A DNA stretch of 22,776 nucleotides from Spirochaetaceae bacterium (GTDB taxonomy: Bacteria > Spirochaetota > Spirochaetia > SZUA-6 > Bin103): NCBI GenBank assembly GCA_028820215.1, contig JAPPKD010000014.1, positions 1-22,776 on the forward strand, read 5' to 3'. The position numbers and the translations under genes were made by a program. Position 1 is the stretch's first letter; every line of letters starts with the position of its first letter. Below the pieces are notes generated by a model that searched no databases, was not told where the DNA came from, and was given only the letters and a program-made list of their open reading frames with translations. Shown in pieces: positions 1 to 8,010 of this stretch.

Positions 1-635
1 TCGTCCCTCCGACCCGAATCGGCCGACAGAGACCCCTACAGCGCAATTTCCTCGGCGGTGGCAAGAGTGGCGGTCATCATGGAGTTAATGTAATACTGGT
101 TTTGATATAGACCCTTTGGTCGAGTCCGCGACCGGCAACGGACTCGCGCTCAGTGGGCGCTGAAAGGGGCGCTCGGCGGTCCAAGGGGCATCCGAGCTTC
201 CGGGAGGCCGGAAGGGGCCCGTACGTGCGGTGGCGTGCCACCTCGCAGGCGCATAGCCCCCGTCAAGACCCTGCGGCAAGAATCCTCGATTTTTTCTTGC
301 GGCGCGCCCGTTGCCGCGCCGAAGCCGGCAGCATCACGGACCGATCGACCTAGCCGCCGCCTCGCGCCCCCTCTCATCCACACGAACCCGGGAAGAGCTT
401 CAAACATTGATTGAATGCCGATTTCCTGCGCAGGGCTCACGCGGAGCCGTCAGGGCTGGGCGGCGCGCGGGAGGGAGTGGTGATACGGGCGGCGTGCGGG
501 TTCCCGGCAGAGGAGTTCAGGTCGAACGTCTGCAAGAACGTCCGGCCCGGGCACGTCCAATCGGAAGATCACTGGTCGAAAAACTGGAAGGCGTGCCGCA
601 TCGTGCGACGGTAAGGGAGGAACGAGCACAACCCT
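1..635. other. Stretch without a recognisable gene
   Basis: I find no protein family, tRNA or rRNA in these 635 bases. Several short open frames overlap on both strands, but none has a convincing ribosome binding site or a recognisable translation. The base composition varies: positions 84-110 are AT-rich and could hold a promoter, and 229-242 can fold as a short GGTGGC/GCCACC hairpin. A minus-strand frame of only 14 codons (36-80) starts next to the AT-rich patch and I do not call it a gene. The stretch lies downstream of the minus-strand operon that ends at 636, so it may contain that operon's terminator, although no hairpin plus T-run is evident. Confidence 0.5.
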
Positions 636-1274
636 CTACGAACAGGCGACAGCACCGGGGAGGTAGCGGGTGATGAAACGGACGATGCGGCGCGAGCGCT
701 CGGCGAGCCGGATCGCGTGTTCGGCGGGCGTCATCTCGGCGAAATACACGCCCGTGACCGGATCGATTTGCAGCGACTGCAGCGGATGACCCGGAACCCG
801 CACCGGGCTTGGCGAGGAGACGAACGCCGTCCGGTTCGTCAGGAGTTCGGAGTACACATGGTCCCGGTCGGGCGCCAAGGCGATGCCGAGGGTCCATTCA
901 CCGGCCGCGCGGCCTCCCAGCTTCTCCAACAGGGCACTGTAGTGCCTGACCATCTCGGCGTCGGTCGCCGATTCCGCGCCGCCGATGCGGCGCACGTGAA
1001 CGCCGGGCTGCCGCTCGGCCGGCAGCCCCTCGATCCGCAGCGCTGCATCGAGGGAGAACGTCGGGATACCTGACGCTGCGAAGTACGCCAGCGCCTTGAT
1101 CCGGGCGTTCTCCTCAGCGGTATCCGCCGACTCGACGGCGTCGACGGTGAGTCCCAACTGGACCGGGTCGTAGATCTCCAGGGGCAGATGGCCAAGCATG
1201 GCGCGCCAGTCCGCGACCTTGCCGGGATTCGAGGTTCCCAACAGCAGCCCGGCGACGCTGCCCGCGTGCGTCAC
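636..1274 (-). CDS. HAM1/RdgB-type non-canonical purine NTP pyrophosphatase-like protein
   Basis: This 212-residue protein resembles the HAM1/RdgB family, which hydrolyses dITP, ITP and XTP to the monophosphate and so keeps deaminated purines out of DNA and RNA. Visible family features are the N-terminal LLLGTSNPGK (residues 10-19, the S/T-x-N-x-x-K substrate loop), the DTAEENARIKA segment (51-61) that matches the family's E-N-A-x-x-K-A motif, and a PGVHVRR segment near 90-96. The usual catalytic D-S-G is here D-A-A (Asp76), so the protein is divergent. The GTG start at 1274 overlaps the radC stop as GTGA, which decides this start and suggests translational coupling. It is the last gene of the minus-strand operon. 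A broken paralogue lies at 2049-2419. Family membership is likely; the exact substrate is inferred. Confidence 0.8.
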   Translation of the reverse strand: MTHAGSVAGLLLGTSNPGKVADWRAMLGHLPLEIYDPVQLGLTVDAVESADTAEENARIKALAYFAASGIPTFSLDAALRIEGLPAERQPGVHVRRIGGAESATDAEMVRHYSALLEKLGGRAAGEWTLGIALAPDRDHVYSELLTNRTAFVSSPSPVRVPGHPLQSLQIDPVTGVYFAEMTPAEHAIRLAERSRRIVRFITRYLPGAVACS

Positions 1275-2008
1275 AGGCCGCCAACGCCGTCGAACCCCAG
1301 TCCGCGCTGCTTCATGCTCACGAATCCGCGCGCCCCGATCACGACGTGGTCCAGCAGCGCGATGTCCAACAGCTCCGCGCTCTCGCGAATGCGGCGGGTG
1401 ACCGAAGTGTCTTCCGGGCTCGGAGTGGGGTCCCCGGACGGATGGTTGTGGACCACGATGACGTTCGGGCAGTTCTCGCGGATGGCGGGCCGCAGCACCT
1501 CCGCGACCCGGACCGACGCCGCGCACACGGTCCCCTGGTAGACCTCACGCACGAGCAGCACTTCATGCTTCGTGTTGAGAAGCAGAACCCGAAGCTGCTC
1601 CTGTTCCAGGTGTGCCATCTGTGGCCGGAGCAGATGGTACACGTCTTCCGGATCGCGGATCGCCGGGCGGTCGGTGGGCGCCGGGCCGGCCGCGCGGCGG
1701 CCCAGCTCCAGCGCCGCCAGCATCTGGCACGCTTTCGCCTCACTCACTCCATCGAGCGCGCACAGCTCCGCGAACGACGCTCGCGAGAGCCCGGCCAGAC
1801 CGTGGAACTCGGACAGCAGCCGCGCGGAAAGCTGCATGACGCTCTGTCCGGGGATCCCGGTGCGCAGCAGGATGGCGATCAGCTCCGGGTTGGAGAGCTG
1901 GCCGGCCCCCGACAGGCGCAGGCGTTCCCGTGGCCGCTCGTGGGCCGGCAGGTCTCGGATCGTGAGGGTCTGGCGGGACATGCCGTTGGCGTGGTCGCAC
2001 TGTTCCAT
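1271..2008 (-). CDS. radC: RadC family JAB/JAMM-domain protein
   Basis: The 245-residue protein has the RadC layout. An N-terminal helix-hairpin-helix-like region (about residues 20-105, containing ELIAILLRTG and LCALDGVSEAKA) precedes a C-terminal JAB/JAMM metalloprotease-like domain. The metal motif is complete: Glu170, then HNHPSGDPTPSPED with His187, His189 and Asp200. RadC proteins were once thought to act in DNA repair; their true role is unsettled, and the JAMM fold suggests a Zn-dependent hydrolase. An alternative start is the Met at 1981, which gives the family-like beginning MSRQTLTIRDLPAHERPRERL shortened by nine residues. The stop overlaps the following HAM1-like start by four bases, and upstream lies a dead HAM1 copy, so this gene sits between two paralogues of another family. 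Confidence 0.95.
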   Translation of the reverse strand: MEQCDHANGMSRQTLTIRDLPAHERPRERLRLSGAGQLSNPELIAILLRTGIPGQSVMQLSARLLSEFHGLAGLSRASFAELCALDGVSEAKACQMLAALELGRRAAGPAPTDRPAIRDPEDVYHLLRPQMAHLEQEQLRVLLLNTKHEVLLVREVYQGTVCAASVRVAEVLRPAIRENCPNVIVVHNHPSGDPTPSPEDTSVTRRIRESAELLDIALLDHVVIGARGFVSMKQRGLGFDGVGGL

Positions 2009-2048
2009 TCACACCCATATACGGGGTCCGCGGCGGTGGCGCTTTATC

Positions 2049-2419
2049 TCACCGAGAGATCGACGGCCTCCGTTTGCCGGCCGAAATGGGCGTACGGGCC
2101 ACGAGATGACCGGTGATGAACCTGACGATCTGGCCCGAGCCATGGCCGAACCTATGTGCGTATTCGGTCGGAGTCATTTCCGAGAAGTACTTGCCTGTCG
2201 ACGCGTCGAACTCCCTGACGCGTCGAAACACGCGATTGACTTGATTCGTGCGTTCTCCTCCGGGGTGTCGCCGGTTTCGGCGGCGTCGACCGCAAGTCCC
2301 AACTGGTGCGGGTCGACGAGCTCCACGGCAACTCGGCCCAGAATGTGGCGCCACTCCCGGATCTCTCGGTGATTGGTAGTGCCCAGGAGGAGCCGGACGT
2401 GACGGCCCGCCCGTGTCAT
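2049..2419 (-). pseudogene. Broken HAM1/RdgB-type gene with a large internal deletion
   Basis: The first 60 codons (2419 down to about 2217) read as a HAM1-type N terminus: RLLLGTTNHREIREW, then DTPEENARIKSIACFDASG. The frame then runs into unrelated residues. In a different frame, from about 2210 to 2049, the family's C terminus reappears as FDASTGKYFSEMTPTEYA followed by IVRFITGHL. Compared with the intact paralogue at 636-1274, roughly 90 central residues, including the catalytic Asp region, are missing and the halves are out of frame. An 11-base direct repeat (GACGCGTCGAA, 2200-2210 and 2217-2227) sits at the junction. The ATG at 2419 still overlaps the NUDIX stop as ATGA, so the ancestral gene was part of the operon. 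The 81-residue product that could be made should be inactive. Confidence 0.85.
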
Positions 2420-2910
2420 GGAGGCGGCACTTCGCGCTCGTCGCGGAGTACGTAGAGCGGGGCGTTCGGCAGGGTGCGGATGTGCTCGGGAAGGAACGTC
2501 GGCTTGAGATTCGCCTGCTCCAGCTCATCTACCGGGATCCATTCGAGGACGATGCTGGACTCGGCACCTGCGAACCTGCCGTCGCGGCCGCGAGTCGGCG
2601 AATTCTCGTCGAGCTCGACCAGGAAGTAGAGGCTGACCTCCTGGTAGCGCCTTCCGTCGAGCTCGAAGAAGTTGTCGGCTACGATGAGCAGACGGCCGAT
2701 CGTCGCCGGTTCCCCCAGCTCCTCGATCGCCTCCCGTCGCAACGCTTCGACGGCGCTCTCGCCGAACTCCACGCGGCCGCCCGGCAGGAAGCAGAAGCCC
2801 TGACCGACCGCCTGCTCCACCAGCACGCGGCCGTCGTGGACGGCGATCCCGCCGACCCGGTACATGAAGGTCAGGCTGTCGTGGGTGAACATGATCATGC
2901 GGTCGTCCAT
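2416..2910 (-). CDS. NUDIX hydrolase
   Basis: This 164-residue protein carries a full NUDIX box, G-x5-E-x7-R-E-x-x-E-E-x-G, at residues 45-66 (GRVEFGESAVEALRREAIEELG), split here as Gly45, Glu51, Arg59-Glu60 and Glu63-Glu64. NUDIX enzymes hydrolyse a nucleoside diphosphate linked to another group, using Mg2+ held by the box glutamates. The substrate cannot be told from the sequence. Candidates include oxidised nucleotides and ADP-sugars. I chose the ATG at 2910, 11 bases after the preceding gene's stop. A purine-rich GGAG lies about 15 bases upstream, rather far, and Met5 or Met7 are alternatives. The stop overlaps the start of the broken HAM1 gene by four bases. Neighbours in the operon are a histidine phosphatase and HAM1-type genes, which fits nucleotide pool sanitation. 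Confidence 0.93.
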   Translation of the reverse strand: MDDRMIMFTHDSLTFMYRVGGIAVHDGRVLVEQAVGQGFCFLPGGRVEFGESAVEALRREAIEELGEPATIGRLLIVADNFFELDGRRYQEVSLYFLVELDENSPTRGRDGRFAGAESSIVLEWIPVDELEQANLKPTFLPEHIRTLPNAPLYVLRDEREVPPP

Positions 2911-2921
2911 CGGCGGCGGGC

Positions 2922-3533
2922 TCAACTCCAGCCTGACGTATAGGGGCCTGGATGGGAGCCCCCGTCCACGAGGTGGGTGACCTCGGCGGAGCCTCCGTCC
3001 CGGTCGATCCGGTAGATCACGTGGTGCGGCTGGTAGATGTCCGCCATCCGGTCCTCCCAGCCGATCAGGGCGGCCACCAGGACGCGGTTGATGGCGGAGT
3101 GGGCGACGATCAGCGTGGTGCGCCCGTCCAGCCGGCCGGCCACCGCGCGCGCCCGCACCAGCATGTCGGCCAGCGATTCGCCGCCCGGCGGCCGGTAGTG
3201 CAGCCGGTCCTCCTCTCGGCGGGCCAACTCGCCGGGATACGCGGCCTCCACCTCGTCCCTGGTCAGGCCTTCCCAGCGGCCGATGTCGGACTCGGCCAGG
3301 TCGGCGTCGATCTCGGCCGTAAGGCCAATGGCGCGCTCCACCACAGTCGCGGTCGCCCGCGCCCGCCCGAGCGGACTGCACAGCAGGCGCGCGACGCCGC
3401 GACCGCGCATCGTCTTCGCGGTCGAGCGCGCCTGTGCCCGGCCCTTGTCCGTGAGCGGCGAATCGAGCCGGCCCTGGTACCGCTCCTCGGCGTTCCAGAC
3501 CGTCTCTCCATGGCGGGCCAGATAGACGGTCAC
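2922..3533 (-). CDS. Histidine phosphatase family protein (phosphoglycerate mutase-like)
   Basis: The 203-residue protein begins MTVYLARHGETVWN, the signature of the histidine phosphatase superfamily. His8 of the R-H-G triad is the residue that becomes phosphorylated. LCSPLGRARATA (about 51-62) supplies the second conserved arginine, and IVAHSAINR (His145) supplies the second catalytic histidine. GRWEG and the PPGGES segment (115-120) are also typical. Members include cofactor-dependent phosphoglycerate mutases, alpha-ribazole phosphatase (CobC) and many broad phosphatases. Length and sequence fit the phosphatase group better than glycolytic mutase, and no cobalamin genes are nearby, so the substrate is open. 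It starts only three bases after the stop of the malate synthase-like gene and is followed by the NUDIX gene after 11 bases, consistent with one transcript. Confidence 0.92.
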   Translation of the reverse strand: MTVYLARHGETVWNAEERYQGRLDSPLTDKGRAQARSTAKTMRGRGVARLLCSPLGRARATATVVERAIGLTAEIDADLAESDIGRWEGLTRDEVEAAYPGELARREEDRLHYRPPGGESLADMLVRARAVAGRLDGRTTLIVAHSAINRVLVAALIGWEDRMADIYQPHHVIYRIDRDGGSAEVTHLVDGGSHPGPYTSGWS

Positions 3534-3536
3534 GGA

Positions 3537-5417
3537 TCAGGCGAAGTCCAGATTCCCGGTGATCCGCGTGCCGTCGCGGGAGAACTCCTCGACGTAGCGC
3601 CGGATGCGCTCGCGCGCCTCGGCCAGGTCGTGGTTGTTCAGGTTCAGGTTAAGCAGGTCGATGTACCACGGTGCCTTGAGCGGGCTGCCGACGTAGGTGT
3701 CGGCGATCTCGCGCGCGATCGGCAGCGTCGTCGTCTTCGAGTCCTCGTGCACGTCGCGGTCGGCCGCCGCCAGCAGCTTGGCGTACTCCTCCTCCAGCAA
3801 GCGGGCGAACATACGGGCGTCGAAGCGCGTCCCGGCGTCCACGCCCAACTCCGGGTCGGCATCGGTCAGCGCCGCCCCCTTGTGCAGCCACTCCCACAGG
3901 ATGCTCAGGCGGATCTCGCCGGTGGCCATGTCCTCCATCAGGTAGAGCACGTCGTCGTCGCCGAAGTGGTCGGCCGGCTTCAGGGCCGCCGCCTGCATGC
4001 CCTGGCCGAAGGCGTTGCCGTACTGCAGGGCGACGCTCAACAGGTCGCGCGCGCCGCGGATCGTGCGCGGCGCGAGTTCCAGCTCCAGCAGTCCGCCGGC
4101 GTCCGCCTCGGTGTACGTGAGCGCCGGGAACTGCCGCCCGAGCTGATTGGGCTCGCCGGCGCGCTCCCAGACCGGCCGGACGATGTGCACCATCTTCCAG
4201 TGGGCGACCCACTTGCCGCTGGCGCCGGCCTGCTGCTCTCGCTCCGCGCCGGCGACCGCCTTGGCCATCGACGCCTCCACCCCTTCCGCCGAGCCGACCG
4301 GGATGTTGGGCTCCATGCCGCCCTGCCAGAGGGCATATCCTCCGGCCGCGTCCGGGGTGTTCACGGCGCGCCGCACGCGGTCCTCGTAGGCGTGCATGTA
4401 GCCGTAGGTCATCGTGATCGCGTCGATGTTGGGATTGACGAAGCGGTCGTCCCACGCCATCGCGTCGGCGACGCTGTTGATGTAGTCCCAGCGGCCGGTG
4501 TTGAAGCCGACGAAGCGCTCGCCGAGCGCGGCGCGGATCTCCATCAGTTGAAACGAGGCTTCGAGCTGTTCGACCAGGACGTAGGTCTTCACGGTGCCGG
4601 CGGCCAGGCCCAGGTGGCCCTCCAGTGTGCCGAGCAGCCGGTGCCAGAAGGCCGCCTCCTCCGCGGTCTGGATCTTCGGCAGGTAGAGGACGACCGAGGC
4701 GCCGCGCGCACGCAGCGCCGCGTGGTTGGCCGCCACGTACAGGGCGGCGTCGACGATCGAGGCCGACAGGCCGGTGCCGTCCGCCATGCGTACGTGGCGG
4801 TCGTCCAGGTGCAGGCCGCGCGCCCGGAAGATGGTGGTGGTGAAGTCGAGCTGTGCGCGCCAGTCGTCGATGATCGGCCGCTTCAGGAACCCCTGTGCCC
4901 AGGCGTTCATCTCGCCTGCGACCCCCTCGGCGGCGGCCAGGAACGCAGGCGCCCGCGCGATACCCAGCCGCAGGTTGCGCTGGTTGTCCAGCGACATGGT
5001 CGTCACCTGCCCCAGGGCGTCCTCGCCGTCGAACATCCAGCCGTCGGCGCCGGACAGAAGCGCGTAGGCGACGTTGCGGATGCTGCGCGGCAGGAGCGCG
5101 TCCGGCTTGGCTCCCGGTCCGGTGCCCTGGATCCACTGCCGCTGCAGGTCGTCGGGGATGGCGCTGCCGGTGAAGCGGCCGGCGCGGGCGTCCGCGACCG
5201 TGAGGTCCGAGCCGGCGATCGTGGCGCCGGCCGGCAGGAAGTCGATGCGGCGCCGTTCCCGCGCCCGTTCGGCGCGGCGGGCGATGCGCCGGTGCATCAG
5301 GTCGAGGCGCGGCTCGTTGAGCGCGGCCAGGGCGGCGATGGCGTCGAGCGCCGCGTCGCTGTAGACGTCGTCGTACTGCCGCGCCAGATCGGCGCGGATC
5401 TGCACGGTTCGGTTCAT
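3537..5417 (-). CDS. Malate synthase-like protein (AceB type)
   Basis: This 626-residue protein matches the malate synthase family, whose known reaction is glyoxylate plus acetyl-CoA to malate. Family landmarks occur in order: ALLSGADGWMFDGEDAL (about 120-135), RGLHLDDRHV with Arg200, VLVEQLEASF with Glu283, the GRWDYI motif with Asp311 (the Mg2+ ligands in the family), and LMEDMATGEI with Asp496, equivalent to the catalytic aspartate. It is about 90 residues longer than typical AceB. The usual R-R-G-x-H-A-x-G-G-M-A-A stretch is altered to a form with GGYALWQGGMEPNIP (359-373), so the substrate may differ. No isocitrate lyase gene is in the window. Possible starts are ATG 5426 and ATG 5417; I prefer 5417, but neither has a clear ribosome binding site. 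It heads the minus-strand operon and is divergent from the sulfatase. Confidence 0.85.
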   Translation of the reverse strand: MNRTVQIRADLARQYDDVYSDAALDAIAALAALNEPRLDLMHRRIARRAERARERRRIDFLPAGATIAGSDLTVADARAGRFTGSAIPDDLQRQWIQGTGPGAKPDALLPRSIRNVAYALLSGADGWMFDGEDALGQVTTMSLDNQRNLRLGIARAPAFLAAAEGVAGEMNAWAQGFLKRPIIDDWRAQLDFTTTIFRARGLHLDDRHVRMADGTGLSASIVDAALYVAANHAALRARGASVVLYLPKIQTAEEAAFWHRLLGTLEGHLGLAAGTVKTYVLVEQLEASFQLMEIRAALGERFVGFNTGRWDYINSVADAMAWDDRFVNPNIDAITMTYGYMHAYEDRVRRAVNTPDAAGGYALWQGGMEPNIPVGSAEGVEASMAKAVAGAEREQQAGASGKWVAHWKMVHIVRPVWERAGEPNQLGRQFPALTYTEADAGGLLELELAPRTIRGARDLLSVALQYGNAFGQGMQAAALKPADHFGDDDVLYLMEDMATGEIRLSILWEWLHKGAALTDADPELGVDAGTRFDARMFARLLEEEYAKLLAAADRDVHEDSKTTTLPIAREIADTYVGSPLKAPWYIDLLNLNLNNHDLAEARERIRRYVEEFSRDGTRITGNLDFA

Positions 5418-5463
5418 GGAGGCCATGGAGGCGGTATAGTAGCGCCTGATCGCGACTCCCGCA
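5418..5463. promoter_or_regulatory. Compact divergent promoter region (candidate)
   Basis: Only 46 bases separate the minus-strand malate synthase-like start from the plus-strand sulfatase start. TATAGT at 5435-5440 could be a -10 element for the plus strand, and its overlapping complement TACTAT (5441-5436) could serve the minus strand. No convincing -35 elements are present: the plus-strand candidate TTCATG at 5413-5418 matches three of six positions. If both -10 elements are used, initiation in the two directions would be mutually exclusive and the leaders very short. The assignment rests only on these hexamers and the gene layout. Confidence 0.3.
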
Positions 5464-6942
5464 GTGCCAGAATCCCATCCCGTCCCACCCGCCAACCTGC
5501 TGTTCATCCTGTCCGACCAGCACAACCTGCGCGGCACCGGCTGCTACGGCGGCGACGGCATCACCCCCAACCTGGACCGGCTGGCCGCCGCCGGCACCCG
5601 CTTCACCTCCGCTTACACCACCTGCCCGCTGTGCGTGCCGGCGCGCGCCTCGCTCGCCACCGGCCGCTACGTGCACGACATCGGCTACTGGGACAACGCC
5701 CACGGGTACGACGGCCGGGTGCCGACCTGGGGCCACCACCTGGCCCGGCGCGGACTGACCTGCGACTCGATCGGCAAGCTCCACTTCCGCGGCGGCGACG
5801 ACAACGGCTTCGGGCGCGAGATCGAGCCGCTGCACGTGGTGGATGGGGAGGGCGACCTGCTCGGCTGCCTGCGCGAGGACTCGCCGGTCCGCAACGCGCG
5901 CGCCGGCGTCCTGGCGGCCGGCCCGGGCGAATCGAGCTACCTGGCTTACGACGTGCGCAACGCCGACAACGCCGTCCACTGGCTGCACGCCCATGCCGGC
6001 GACCGCCGTCCGTGGGTGCTGTTCGTGGGGTTCGTCTGTCCGCATCCGCCCTACGTCGGACCGCCGGGGCACTTCGAACGCTACGACCCCGGCGCGATCC
6101 GGCCGATGCCGCAGGAGGAGCATGCCGCTTGGCCCGCCCACCCGGCGATCGACGGGGTGCGCGACGTCCTGAACCTGAACGAACCGCTGTCCGCGGAGCA
6201 ACTCTCGATCTACCGGCGGGCGTACCTGGCCGCGTGCACCCACCTGGACGAGCAGATCGGCCGCGTGCTGGCCGCGCTCGACGCCTGCGGCGTCAGGGAC
6301 CGCACGCGCGTCCTCTACACGTCCGACCACGGCGAGTCGATGGGAGCGCGCGGGTTGACCGGCAAGCTGACCATGTACGACGAGTCGGCCGCCGTGCCCC
6401 TGATCATGGCCGGCCCCGACGTGCCCGCCGGCCGCACCGTCGCCACCCCGGTGAGCCTGGTCGACTGCTTCCCCACGATTCTCAGCGCGGCCGGTTGCCC
6501 GCTCGCGGACGAATTGCTCCCCGACGAGCCGCTGCCGGGAGAAGACCTCCTCGCCCTGGCCGCCGCCGGTGACCGCGACCGCACGGCGTTCGCCGAGCAC
6601 CACGCCGTGGGCTTTCGCCGCGCGGTCTACCTGCTGCGCGACCGCCGCTTCAAGTACGTCCACTACGTCGGCATGCGTCCGCAGCTCTTCGACCTGGCCG
6701 CCGACCCGGACGAGGTCTTCGACCTGGCCGGCCGGCCCGAGCACGCCGAGACCGTGCGCGCATTCGAGCGGCGGTTGCGCGCTATCGTCGACCCGGAGGA
6801 GGCCGACGCGCGCGCGCATGCCGACCAGCGGCGCAAGGTCTCGGACGCGGGCGGCCGGGAGGCCGTGATCGCGCGCGGCATCTTCGCCAACTCGCCGACC
6901 CCGGACGAGGCGCCCACGTGGGAGCGGCCGGTCGGCCGCTGA
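5464..6942 (+). CDS. Sulfatase, Cys-type (choline-sulfatase/arylsulfatase-like)
   Basis: This 492-residue protein belongs to the type I sulfatases, which hydrolyse sulfate esters with a formylglycine residue made from Cys or Ser. The signature is complete: C-V-P-A-R-A-S-L-A-T-G-R at residues 57-68, so Cys57 would be converted by a formylglycine-generating enzyme encoded elsewhere. The Ca2+ site is visible as SDQH (Asp18-Gln19) and TSDHGES (Asp288-His289), and Lys105, His107 and Lys301 occupy family active-site positions. There is no signal peptide, so the enzyme should be cytoplasmic and act on an imported small sulfate ester. The start is a GTG at 5464 without a clear ribosome binding site. 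A PhyH dioxygenase gene follows after 32 bases and probably shares the transcript. The specific substrate is unknown. Confidence 0.93.
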   Translation: MPESHPVPPANLLFILSDQHNLRGTGCYGGDGITPNLDRLAAAGTRFTSAYTTCPLCVPARASLATGRYVHDIGYWDNAHGYDGRVPTWGHHLARRGLTCDSIGKLHFRGGDDNGFGREIEPLHVVDGEGDLLGCLREDSPVRNARAGVLAAGPGESSYLAYDVRNADNAVHWLHAHAGDRRPWVLFVGFVCPHPPYVGPPGHFERYDPGAIRPMPQEEHAAWPAHPAIDGVRDVLNLNEPLSAEQLSIYRRAYLAACTHLDEQIGRVLAALDACGVRDRTRVLYTSDHGESMGARGLTGKLTMYDESAAVPLIMAGPDVPAGRTVATPVSLVDCFPTILSAAGCPLADELLPDEPLPGEDLLALAAAGDRDRTAFAEHHAVGFRRAVYLLRDRRFKYVHYVGMRPQLFDLAADPDEVFDLAGRPEHAETVRAFERRLRAIVDPEEADARAHADQRRKVSDAGGREAVIARGIFANSPTPDEAPTWERPVGR

Positions 6943-6974
6943 TCGGGTACAGTCGAGCAGGAGGCGGACATCGC

Positions 6975-8006
6975 ATGGAGCTGCACGAGGTCGCCGACAG
7001 GGAGTTCGCGCGCAAGGGATTCATGGTGGTGCGGGCAGCCTTCAAACCCTCCGAGGTGGCGGAGCTCCACGAGCGCGCCGACGCGATCGTGGCCGACCAC
7101 GACGCCTACCAGCGCCGCTACCGGGAGGAGACCGAGCGGATCGAGGCCGAGCATCCGATGCCGGGCGCACCGGACCCGACGGCGCAATTCAACGAGCTCC
7201 GCCGCCGGCTCCCCGACTTTCCCGAGATCGAGGTCTCCTCTCGCCATCTGCGGCGCCAGAACCGGATCTACCCGAAGCGCCGCCGGCCTGTCGATCCGGC
7301 CGAGCGCCGGCAGGCCGTGTCGAACGGCACCGCCTGGGCTGCCTTTTCCGGCCAGATCAACGGGCTTGCCGACTGCGACGAGACATTCGCCCGGGCGGCC
7401 GTCCATCCCCGCATCGCCGAGGTGCTCAGGCAGGTGCTGGCCCCCGACGCCAGGCTCTGGTTCGACCACATCTTCGCCAAGGGCGCCCTCAACGACGACC
7501 CGCCCTACCACGGCGCCAACCGCTTCCACCAGGACGGCTTCTTCCAGTTCGACCGCCGCACCGTGACCTGCTGGCTGGCCCTGGACGCGGTGACCGAGGA
7601 GAACGGGCCGTTCCACTACATCCCGCTGGACGCGCGCCCGGAGAGCGCCGGCCCCGAGCGCGCCGGATACGGCCGCTTCGACTTCGACGACCTGGGCCCG
7701 GAGGGGCTTGCGCGCGAGCTGCTGGACGCGGCGGAAGTCATCACCCTGGAACCCGGCGACCTGGCCGTCCACGACCGCTGGGTCCTGCACGCCACCGGCC
7801 CCAACGAGAGCGCCCAGCCCAGATGCGGCTGGGCGCTGCACTACATCGACGCTCGCGCCCGCTTGGGCGAGTTCGACCGCCCCCGTCCCGATGCGACCCG
7901 CTTCGCGAAGGTCACGGCGGAGGGCTACCACATTCGCAACGGCAAGCTGACCGGCAACCGCGCGTGGCCGCTGGTGTGCGGGCAGGCCGTGCCAGGAGGA
8001 ATCTGA
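6975..8006 (+). CDS. Phytanoyl-CoA dioxygenase (PhyH) family protein
   Basis: This 343-residue protein is a member of the PhyH family of Fe(II)/2-oxoglutarate-dependent oxygenases, which usually hydroxylate a small organic substrate. The facial triad is seen as RFHQDGFF (His185, Asp187) and [12 protein letters not shown] (His272). Arg283 in [10 protein letters not shown] is placed to bind the 2-oxoglutarate carboxylate. The [14 protein letters not shown] segment is typical of the family. The start at 6975 is supported by AGGAGG at 6959-6964; a longer reading from 6918 would overlap the sulfatase and is unlikely. The ThuA-like gene follows after four bases, so the two are almost certainly co-translated. 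Bacterial PhyH proteins act on substrates as different as ectoine, phosphonates and phytanyl groups, so the substrate remains open; the sulfatase and ThuA neighbours suggest catabolism of an osmolyte or sugar derivative. Confidence 0.92.
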   Translation: MELHEVADREFARKGFMVVRAAFKPSEVAELHERADAIVADHDAYQRRYREETERIEAEHPMPGAPDPTAQFNELRRRLPDFPEIEVSSRHLRRQNRIYPKRRRPVDPAERRQAVSNGTAWAAFSGQINGLADCDETFARAAVHPRIAEVLRQVLAPDARLWFDHIFAKGALNDDPPYHGANRFHQDGFFQFDRRTVTCWLALDAVTEENGPFHYIPLDARPESAGPERAGYGRFDFDDLGPEGLARELLDAAEVITLEPGDLAVHDRWVLHATGPNESAQPRCGWALHYIDARARLGEFDRPRPDATRFAKVTAEGYHIRNGKLTGNRAWPLVCGQAVPGGI

Positions 8007-8010
8007 AACC

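Noticed and set aside
36..80. A 14-codon minus-strand frame next to an AT-rich patch
   Set aside because: Too short to support as a gene, with no ribosome binding site.
229..242. GGTGGC-GT-GCCACC inverted repeat
   Set aside because: Short GC hairpins of this size are frequent in GC-rich DNA, and no gene starts near it.
411..614. A 67-codon frame with Cys and Trp residues (CGFPAEEFRSNVC) in the left gene-free stretch
   Set aside because: It looked slightly protein-like but begins with TTG without a ribosome binding site, matches no family I know, and overlaps equally long frames.
2952..6572. A 1206-codon open frame on the plus strand
   Set aside because: It runs antisense to the histidine phosphatase and malate synthase-like genes and into the sulfatase in another frame. 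Its translation is Arg/Gly/Val-rich with no family motifs; in GC-rich DNA such long shadow frames are common.
3649..6819. A 1056-codon open frame on the minus strand
   Set aside because: It overlaps the malate synthase-like gene in another frame and the sulfatase in antisense. The composition is Arg/Pro/Gly-rich and there is no conserved domain.
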